33,175 nt of DNA from Nanobdellota archaeon (GTDB lineage: Archaea; Nanobdellota; Nanobdellia; Woesearchaeales; GW2011-AR9): positions 1 to 33,175 of the forward strand of contig JAUYPT010000060.1 in NCBI GenBank assembly GCA_030695685.1. Direction: 5' to 3'. The notes under the pieces were generated by a model. That model did no database searches, was not told where the DNA came from, and saw only the letters and a program-made list of their open reading frames with translations. Numbering within the stretch: the stretch's first letter is position 1; every line of letters begins with the position of its first letter. The position numbers were made by a program, and so were the translations under genes. Positions 1 to 5,772 of this stretch are shown piece after piece.

Positions 1-346
1 TTACCAGTCCTTTCGCCTTTTTTGGGTCTTCCAGCTGTTCCACAATGGCAACTTTATAACCTCTCTTAATCAGCTTGCCAAGGTAAGGATCAAGCGCATG
101 ATAGGGAATACCTGCTAAAGGAGCCCGCTTTTCACCTTTGCCTCTGGCAGTCAATGTAATTTCTAATTCGCGAGAGGCAGTAATGGCATCCTCATAGAAC
201 ATTTCATAGAAATCACCCATGCGCAGCATAATGACACAATCGGGATGCTGCCGCTTGACGTCCTGGTATTGCTGCATTCCCGGTGTTAACTGCGCCGAAC
301 TAATCTTGAGGATACTTTCTTTGGAATTATGATTATTATCAGCCAT
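1..346 (-). CDS. mutS: DNA mismatch repair protein MutS, N-terminal part (runs off window)
   Basis: The reverse strand reads an open frame from ATG at 346 to the window edge, about 115 residues. It starts MADNNHNSKES and continues with PGMQQYQDVKRQHPD, VIMLRMGDFYEMFYEDA and LAGIPYHALDPYLGKLIKRG. This is the mismatch-binding domain I of bacterial-type MutS1. The FYEMF motif holds the Phe that stacks on the mismatched base and the Glu that contacts it. The protein recognises mismatches and recruits MutL. The ATPase domain lies outside the window. A TATA-like stretch at about 385-396, read on the minus strand, fits a start near 346. MutS1 is patchy in archaea and usually seen as acquired from bacteria. 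Identification of the family is firm. Confidence 0.93.
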   Translation of the reverse strand, partial: MADNNHNSKESILKISSAQLTPGMQQYQDVKRQHPDCVIMLRMGDFYEMFYEDAITASRELEITLTARGKGEKRAPLAGIPYHALDPYLGKLIKRGYKVAIVEQLEDPKKAKGLV

Positions 347-386
347 TACCAATTTATGAAGTTATCTTTTTTTAAAGATTGTTGTA

Positions 387-511
387 ATATAGTTAAAACA
401 TTAAATAATCAAACCTCAATTGCTTTAACTATATATGAAGGCGATAACAATTACTTTCTCTCAAGAAAGTTCGAAATGAAATAACAGAAAGTTTGATTAT
501 TTATCGCCTTC
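387..511. repeat. Nested inverted repeats between mutS and the downstream element
   Basis: Three perfect inverted repeats overlap here. ATATAGTTAAA at 387-397 pairs with 424-434. AAATAATCAAAC at 403-414 pairs with 491-502. GAAGGCGATAA at 437-447 pairs with 501-511. A small hairpin, ACTTTCT/AGAAAGT, lies at about 453-470. The outer repeats compete for the same bases around 491-511, so alternative folds are possible. The 387-397 and 424-434 arms look like TATA boxes facing opposite ways, the first suited to mutS. No convincing ORF is present. It may be an operator, a small RNA or a decayed mobile element. Confidence 0.5.
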
Positions 512-548
512 AGTAGATATAATCATAAATACCATAAACTAGCAAAAG

Positions 549-680
549 GGCTCTGTAGAAAATGTCCCGTTCGTGGCGCTTCCAAGAGAAGAGCATTGCT
601 CGGATTGAAGCGCAACCTTGCTGTCTGACGACTAGTTAACGGCACTCACTGGTGACATTCACGACATTTTCTACAGAGCC
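549..680. mobile_element. 132-bp MITE-like element with 18-bp terminal inverted repeats
   Basis: The ends are perfect 18-bp inverted repeats, GGCTCTGTAGAAAATGTC at 549-566 and its complement at 663-680. The direct repeat TAGCAAAAG flanks the element at 540-548 and 681-689, a 9-bp target-site duplication. The interior has no ORF. It contains a stem GCGCTTC/GAAGCGC (576-582 with 607-613) enclosing GAGC-ATT-GCTC (591-601). A second element with GGCTCTGT ends and a 9-bp duplication lies at 29011-29172, so the two probably used the same kind of transposase. GG-terminal ends with 8-9 bp duplications recall the IS1 and IS1595 groups, but the family is not established here. Confidence 0.85.
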
Positions 681-690
681 TAGCAAAAGA

Positions 691-702
691 AAATATTTAT
701 AT
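691..702 (+). promoter_or_regulatory. TATA box of the Cys-rich protein gene
   Basis: An AT-rich box reading ATTTATATAG lies about 30 nt before the ATG at 730. This is the usual archaeal spacing for a transcript with little or no leader. It sits directly after the right target duplication of the MITE-like element. Confidence 0.5.
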
Positions 703-729
703 AGGTCTAAAAGTTAGTAAAATGATACG

Positions 730-1302
730 ATGGTCAGATTATCCAAAAAAGAGAGAACGGGGTATTTTATTATTTCTCTGCTGTTAATCCTTATTTTTGC
801 GGTCATTAGCGTTGTTGTTTTTGTGATGAATTCGACGCAGCAGATTGATGTTGTGGATGAAAAAGGAAACCTTGTCGGACAAGCTAGTATTTTTGTCATT
901 GGAAGGAGTTCTGGTATCAGTTATAAACAAACAGTACTCAATGCGGAATCTCTCACTGTATCCAAAGCCAATGGCGCTTCCTGTACAGACGGCAGTGATG
1001 CTGATGGCACTAAAAGTATACAATGTGCATCAAAATTATGTATTAATAGCATCTGCCGGCAGTCGAATATAGCTCAAGGCGGGCAATGCATGTGGACAGA
1101 TCAATGTCAAGCAGCACTTTATTGCCAAAAGCAGGGTAGTTCTACAAGCGGAACATGTGCACTACGGCTTTCCCCAGATAGTTTCTGCTCTTTCCAAGAA
1201 GACCAGTGTACGAGTGGGTATCACTGTGTCTTAAAAACCTGTGATGCCAGCGCGACGTGTGTAGCTATAGATTATCCCATCCCTGATTGCGGCGCTTATT
1301 AG
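730..1302 (+). CDS. Membrane-anchored, cysteine-rich extracellular protein
   Basis: This is a 190-residue protein with a basic N-terminus (MVRLSKKER) and one strong membrane segment at about residues 11-33. The rest is predicted to lie outside the cell. That part is rich in cysteine, with recurring short spacings such as C-x5-C and C-x4-C. At least two similar units are visible: one around CASKLCINSICR and GGQCMWTDQCQAALYC, the other around CSFQEDQCTSGYHCVLKTC. This pattern suggests disulfide-bonded repeats, as in small extracellular Cys-rich modules. I do not recognise a family. A TATA box at about 691-702 supports this start. The role is unknown; surface attachment or interaction is a guess. 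Confidence 0.8.
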   Translation: MVRLSKKERTGYFIISLLLILIFAVISVVVFVMNSTQQIDVVDEKGNLVGQASIFVIGRSSGISYKQTVLNAESLTVSKANGASCTDGSDADGTKSIQCASKLCINSICRQSNIAQGGQCMWTDQCQAALYCQKQGSSTSGTCALRLSPDSFCSFQEDQCTSGYHCVLKTCDASATCVAIDYPIPDCGAY

Positions 1303-1354
1303 AGAGATTTCTGAGGAGATATTTTAACCACTTAACAGTTAATATTTTAACAAT

Positions 1355-2599
1355 ATGTTTATAAAAAACAAGCTTATTGTGAGAATAATGGCAGTACTAG
1401 AATATAAAACACTTTCATTTCAGGAGCGGAAGGACCATCTTCTGATAACATTACTGCAATTATTCCAGACTAAAATTCCCCTGGAGGAACTGCGGCAGAT
1501 TGCACCATTTACAATTCCAACATTGCATTCTATCTGCTTTTCAACAGTCGATCAAGAAAAAGCAGCAGCAAAATTCTCCTTCCTGCTGACAAAATATTTT
1601 GACCAGCTGACGACACGATTAACGGGCAATAAGGCAACCTATATCCACCGCAATTCTGGCATACCCTTAATCGGCAATGTCGCCTTTGGGATTGTCTATC
1701 GCAATTCCTCAATCATTGAAATTAAGACCAACAATGCCTGCAATCTTGATTGCGTCTATTGTTCCATTTCCGAAGGCTTATCATCCACAAAAAATGATTT
1801 TGTCATTGAAAAAGATTATATGGTAGAAGAATTGCAGAAAGTAATCGATTTTGTTGCTGAACCTGTAGAAGTTCACATCGGCGTGCAAGGCGAGCCTTTT
1901 CTGTACGCAGACATGGAAGAATTGATTGCGGATATCCAACAGATGGATATGGTTCATACTATTTCTATTGACACCAATGGCACATTGCTAACGAAAGAAA
2001 AAATTGACCGTCTGGCTAAAAATAACAAGCTGCAATTAAATCTTTCATTAGATGCCATCGATGAAAAAGCAGCTCAAACGATAGCTGGTGTCAAAAATTA
2101 TAATGTTCTTCAGGTAAAAGAAATCATTGCCTCTGCTTCCCAAAAAATAAAAGTTATTGTCGCACCGGTGCTCACCTCCGGCTACAACGAAGAAGAAATG
2201 GAAAAAATCATTCTCTGGATTAAAACACTGCCTGTGCAGCCAATTTTGGGAATTCAAAATTTCCTGCGTTATAAAACTGGACGCAATCCAGCCAAGGAAA
2301 TTTCCTGGGATCAATTTTATTCCCTGATTGAAAAATTAGAACTGAAACATGATATCAAGCTCAAATTACATAAGGATGATTTTAAGATTACAGAAACAAA
2401 AGTGCTGCCAAAGCCATTTCAGGAAGGCGATGTGATTACGGCAACGATAAAATCAATTGATCGGTTTCCCCATTCCGTTATCGCTGTTGCTAAAAACAGG
2501 ACCATTTCTGTTCCCCATTGCGAATTTAAAATGAATAAAAGAATTAAAATCAACATTATGAGAGACAAGCATAATATTTTTGTGGGGAAGTTAGTATGA
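1355..2599 (+). CDS. Radical SAM protein with C-terminal TRAM domain
   Basis: The 414-residue frame has the radical SAM cluster motif C-x3-C-x2-C at Cys129, Cys133 and Cys136 (NACNLDCVYC). A GVQGEP motif follows that would bind the S-adenosylmethionine methionyl group. The last about 60 residues (GDVITATIKSIDRFPHSVI onward) look like a TRAM RNA-binding beta-barrel. An RNA- or protein-modifying role is therefore likely. It lacks the N-terminal domain of methylthiotransferases such as MiaB, which also carry TRAM. A TATA-like TTAATATTTTA at about 1338-1348 is too close to the first ATG, so the start is probably the second Met at 1388 (403 residues). The kinase gene begins 28 nt downstream, suggesting co-transcription. 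The substrate is unknown. Confidence 0.85.
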   Translation: MFIKNKLIVRIMAVLEYKTLSFQERKDHLLITLLQLFQTKIPLEELRQIAPFTIPTLHSICFSTVDQEKAAAKFSFLLTKYFDQLTTRLTGNKATYIHRNSGIPLIGNVAFGIVYRNSSIIEIKTNNACNLDCVYCSISEGLSSTKNDFVIEKDYMVEELQKVIDFVAEPVEVHIGVQGEPFLYADMEELIADIQQMDMVHTISIDTNGTLLTKEKIDRLAKNNKLQLNLSLDAIDEKAAQTIAGVKNYNVLQVKEIIASASQKIKVIVAPVLTSGYNEEEMEKIILWIKTLPVQPILGIQNFLRYKTGRNPAKEISWDQFYSLIEKLELKHDIKLKLHKDDFKITETKVLPKPFQEGDVITATIKSIDRFPHSVIAVAKNRTISVPHCEFKMNKRIKINIMRDKHNIFVGKLV

Positions 2600-2627
2600 T
2601 AATGTACATTAATGTGAGTGATGAACA

Positions 2628-3734
2628 ATGCTGAATTTTAATTACCATAGCTTAAAATTGCTGCAGCCGTTAGGTGAAGTAAAATATAAATTCAATGATG
2701 ACCTATCTGCTTTTATTTTTCCTGTTATTTTTCGAAACAAACATAGCCTCGTTTACAGAAGCACTTCCACTACGGTGGATAAAATTAGGTGGCTCGAGAG
2801 CATACATAATTATCGGCGGCAGCTGCGCGGCCATCTTCGCTATCTAGGAGATAATATGATTACTATCGACAATGAAAAAATGAAGCTTCAATCTAATTTA
2901 GGGCTGCTTTTCACGGTTTCTGATTATAACCAGCTCTGTACTGCCAGGGATTGCCGAAATGTACTGCCCATCGATAGAACATTTACCTCGCAGGGACCGT
3001 TATTTGCTGTTGACAGTGAATCTCTTTATGGCATTATCAGGACTTCGTATGCGGAAGGGGACGATTTAAGTACCATATTAAGAGAAAAGCTCTCACTAAA
3101 AGATATTGCTGTAGTTACGCTGCAGATGGCCGATACCTTGGATGATCTCGCTGCTAAGGATATTGTGCATCGGGACATCAAGCCGGGAAATATAATGTAC
3201 GATTTTAAAACTAAAAAAGCAACCCTGATTGATTTTGGCTTAGCCTATAGCCCTGCGGAGCAGGAAAGCCCCTTTCTGTCACCGGATCTGCAAAACCTGC
3301 TGAACGAAAGGGAAGATATAGAAATGGGAAGAATTCTAGGCACGCCAGCGTACCTTTCGCCGGAACACGTTCGGGGTAATACTTCTCCGCAGTCAGATTT
3401 GTTTAGCTTTGGTTTAACATTGTATGATTTTATTGTAGGGCATAACCTCAGTTTTAAATTTGACCATCAAGATACATATGCGCTTTTTTGGTATTTGATA
3501 AATTACGAAACACCAGAAAAAAAGAAATTAATGGATGAGGTTAATCGCGCTGTGGACAGTTCATCTTTTCGGCGCCATTTTCTCCCCTGTTTAGAATCAA
3601 TCTTGGATCCCGAGCCGCAGAAAAGAGAAAGGGATTCTCTTCGTACTTGTGCAGAACGTTTTCTTCATGGAAAAGAAAGATCATGGACAGAAATAATGGG
3701 TTCGTGGCTTAATAAATTTTTTTCGTTTAATTAA
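2628..3734 (+). CDS. Hanks-type Ser/Thr protein kinase with atypical N-lobe
   Basis: This is a 368-residue kinase. The C-lobe is textbook: catalytic loop HRDIKPGN at residues 181-188 (Asp183, Lys185, Asn188), DFG at 202-204, and an activation segment ending GTPAYLSPE (SPE, 244-246). DLFSFG follows as the helix F motif. The N-lobe is unusual. No clear GxGxxG loop or VAIK motif is visible in the first 130 residues, and the segment before the hinge is longer than normal. No membrane segment or sensor domain is seen. It follows the radical SAM gene by 28 nt and ends convergently with the next gene, overlapping by TTAA. The substrates are unknown. The C-lobe suggests an active enzyme if ATP can be bound. 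Confidence 0.9.
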   Translation: MLNFNYHSLKLLQPLGEVKYKFNDDLSAFIFPVIFRNKHSLVYRSTSTTVDKIRWLESIHNYRRQLRGHLRYLGDNMITIDNEKMKLQSNLGLLFTVSDYNQLCTARDCRNVLPIDRTFTSQGPLFAVDSESLYGIIRTSYAEGDDLSTILREKLSLKDIAVVTLQMADTLDDLAAKDIVHRDIKPGNIMYDFKTKKATLIDFGLAYSPAEQESPFLSPDLQNLLNEREDIEMGRILGTPAYLSPEHVRGNTSPQSDLFSFGLTLYDFIVGHNLSFKFDHQDTYALFWYLINYETPEKKKLMDEVNRAVDSSSFRRHFLPCLESILDPEPQKRERDSLRTCAERFLHGKERSWTEIMGSWLNKFFSFN

Positions 3735-4069
3735 TCTATTCCCATCATCTGTTCTAAATCGGAAAGAGTGTAATTTTCCTGTTCTTCTGGAGATATGTTT
3801 AGGTATTCCGCTAACCGTTGACCATAATCTTGTTCAGCGTTCTTAATAACAGAAGGTTGTGCTTCAAATCGCAATAAACTAAACGCTTCCTGATACATTC
3901 TCCATGTAGCACTCCTGATTTGCTCATCGCTGCAGTTTTCCAAGCACTTATTCTTCAGCGTTCTGGCTTTAGGATAGGCTATTCTATAGAGTTCAATCTG
4001 CTCTTTCCTTGTTGAAGGAAATTCCCGCAGTGTGCGGATACTTTCTGCCTGATATCTGTTCATGGTCAT
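3731..4069 (-). CDS. Hypothetical protein, 112 residues
   Basis: This small, charged, probably alpha-helical soluble protein has no membrane segment or recognised motif. It begins MTMNRYQAESIRTLREF and ends DLEQMMGID. Two Cys occur around KNKCLENC. Either the first ATG or the Met at position 3 could be used. A TATA-like TTTATAAATA at 4090-4099, read on this strand, points to a leaderless start at 4069. The stop codon overlaps that of the kinase by four bases (TTAA, 3731-3734). The short divergent spacer to the next gene (about 75 bp) would hold promoters for both. Function unknown. Confidence 0.7.
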   Translation of the reverse strand: MTMNRYQAESIRTLREFPSTRKEQIELYRIAYPKARTLKNKCLENCSDEQIRSATWRMYQEAFSLLRFEAQPSVIKNAEQDYGQRLAEYLNISPEEQENYTLSDLEQMMGID

Positions 4070-4144
4070 TTTACCACTGTAAAGTTACATTTATTTATAA
4101 AACTTACCCCAAAATTAATAAAATAACGAATTTCAGCCATTTCT
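4070..4144. promoter_or_regulatory. Divergent promoter region with two TATA-like boxes
   Basis: The 75-bp spacer between divergent genes holds TTTATAAA at about 4091-4098, well placed for the minus-strand gene. ATTAATAAAATAA at about 4112-4124 is placed for the plus-strand gene starting at 4145. Nothing else stands out. Confidence 0.4.
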
Positions 4145-5374
4145 ATGGGCTACCCTTACGACGGACTTATTCCAGCGGCAATTCTCTATAATAACCCCGG
4201 ATTAACGCGGGACGAATTTGCCCGGGCCATGCGGCCGGCGGCTATTTTTAGTTCTAAATACTGGGGCAGTCTGGAAGCTGTTGCCCGAGTTCTGCATCTT
4301 CGAGCGCACAATGGGCGTAATGATGATCTCCGCTCTTATTACATTGAAGAAAATAGAGATTTTGGGTATTTTCGCACCATGACGGACTGGGATTGGGAAG
4401 ATGAAACACTAACGGTTATTCAGCGAAATCATCGCACTTTTACTGAAGAAGAATTTACGTTTGTTGATTTTTCTCCACTTCAGGAAAAAAAATTTCTGTA
4501 TTCAGACTGGGCATATAGATATTGCACAGATGACGATGAGGAAGAACGTTTTCATGTTGTGGAGAAAGATCGCTTCCTTGCTCTTTTTGAGACAGATGAT
4601 GACGATGGAGGAAATAATCCTGTTGATTATAATAGCGTGATAATCAAGTCTGTCATGGAACAAATTGGTCCTGAATATGAAGATACGACAATCTCTCGGT
4701 ATCAGCAGCAGAAAATTCGTGTCATTCCATTTCAAGTCTATGTTGAAAAAATTAAAACATATGATTCACTGGATGATTTTTTTGAAGAATACCCTCATCT
4801 GCATCCAGTACAGCGCTTTGACTGGGCGCAGGAGAAAGGAAGATTGGAAACAGGCTTCGACTGTCCAGCGCTGCGATGGCACAGAAAGGATGATACCTAT
4901 TTTCTTGATCAAGAGCATGCCAAAAAAGTATTGAAAGATAATTATTTTAACAAAGAACAGATGCGGCGTTATCCCGGCGGCAGCTGGATTGATTTAATCC
5001 TGACAGCAGAAGCAGTCAAAACAGGATTTTGGAAAGTATTGGAGCGCAGCGGTTTACAGCATCTGGTAGAATTTTTTATAGCACATCCAGAAGTTGTTCA
5101 GGTCTATAATCAGGCGCGGTTTGACATGGATATTTCTTCCTTTGCACAGAAAAAAAATTTAACAAATAGTGAATTCTTACGCTGGCGATTAGAAAATAAT
5201 ACCATTCATGAAACGAATCCGGAGAGTTTACGAAAAACAATAAGTATGGAAATAGAAGAACTGCAAAAGATTGCTGCACATTATCATAAGATTAGCCTTG
5301 ATGTTGAATTCAAAACTGACTTTTCTGCAGAAGAAATTGAACGGTTTATAGAAATTGCAATAAAAAAAGATTAA
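4145..5374 (+). CDS. Hypothetical protein, 409 residues
   Basis: This is a large soluble protein with no recognised domain. It starts MGYPYDGLIPAAIL. An N-terminal stretch reads NNPGLTRDEFARAMRPA. A very acidic section lies near residues 120-155 (DDDEEE, ETDDDDGG). The C-terminal third looks helical (LTAEAVKTGFWKVLER, then a charged region to IAIKKD). One short segment, RWHRKDDTYFLDQEHAKKVLKDNYF, has the look of a strand-then-helix wing such as those in the sigma-domain protein of this window, but this is weak. It ends convergently with the following gene, overlapping by TTAA at 5371-5374. Function unknown; the long ORF and good codon use make it a real gene. Confidence 0.78.
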   Translation: MGYPYDGLIPAAILYNNPGLTRDEFARAMRPAAIFSSKYWGSLEAVARVLHLRAHNGRNDDLRSYYIEENRDFGYFRTMTDWDWEDETLTVIQRNHRTFTEEEFTFVDFSPLQEKKFLYSDWAYRYCTDDDEEERFHVVEKDRFLALFETDDDDGGNNPVDYNSVIIKSVMEQIGPEYEDTTISRYQQQKIRVIPFQVYVEKIKTYDSLDDFFEEYPHLHPVQRFDWAQEKGRLETGFDCPALRWHRKDDTYFLDQEHAKKVLKDNYFNKEQMRRYPGGSWIDLILTAEAVKTGFWKVLERSGLQHLVEFFIAHPEVVQVYNQARFDMDISSFAQKKNLTNSEFLRWRLENNTIHETNPESLRKTISMEIEELQKIAAHYHKISLDVEFKTDFSAEEIERFIEIAIKKD

Positions 5375-5721
5375 TCTGATTTTTTCCACGTATTATTTAT
5401 CAGATGGTATACATCACCGCCATCGGTGACAATGCCGTAGCCTGACACCGTAACATTATGACCTTCATCAACAATATCACCATGGCTGTCTCTAAAATAA
5501 TACCGTGGGGACACCTGATCACAATTGACACTGATATATCCTGTCTTACTGCTGCCTAAATCCTGATTGATTTTCTGCTCTAACTGAGCACAATAAGGAT
5601 TATAATTATTATCCAACGGCGAGCAAAGATTAATGACTAATGGAAATGATAAAATAGCCGTACCGGAGAAAAAACTAGCAAAAGCTCCGGAATAATCAAA
5701 TTTATTATCTGTCTTTGCCAT
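5371..5721 (-). CDS. Hypothetical membrane-anchored protein, 116 residues
   Basis: The protein has a hydrophobic segment at about residues 13-33 (FASFFSGTAILSFPLVINL). After it comes a polar domain with three Cys and several aromatic and glycine residues (VSPRYYFRDSHGDIVDEG, VSGYGIVTDGGDVYHL). The domain probably folds as a small beta-sheet outside the cell. A TATA-like ATATTTTTAAAT at about 5744-5756, read on the minus strand, supports the start. It lies 51 nt after the Lhr gene on the same strand, so read-through is possible. The last codons overlap the convergent gene by TTAA. Family not recognised. Confidence 0.68.
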   Translation of the reverse strand: MAKTDNKFDYSGAFASFFSGTAILSFPLVINLCSPLDNNYNPYCAQLEQKINQDLGSSKTGYISVNCDQVSPRYYFRDSHGDIVDEGHNVTVSGYGIVTDGGDVYHLINNTWKKSD

Positions 5722-5772
5722 AAGTGCCGTACAACAACGAGGTGATTTAAAAATATTGTGTATGAATGTATC

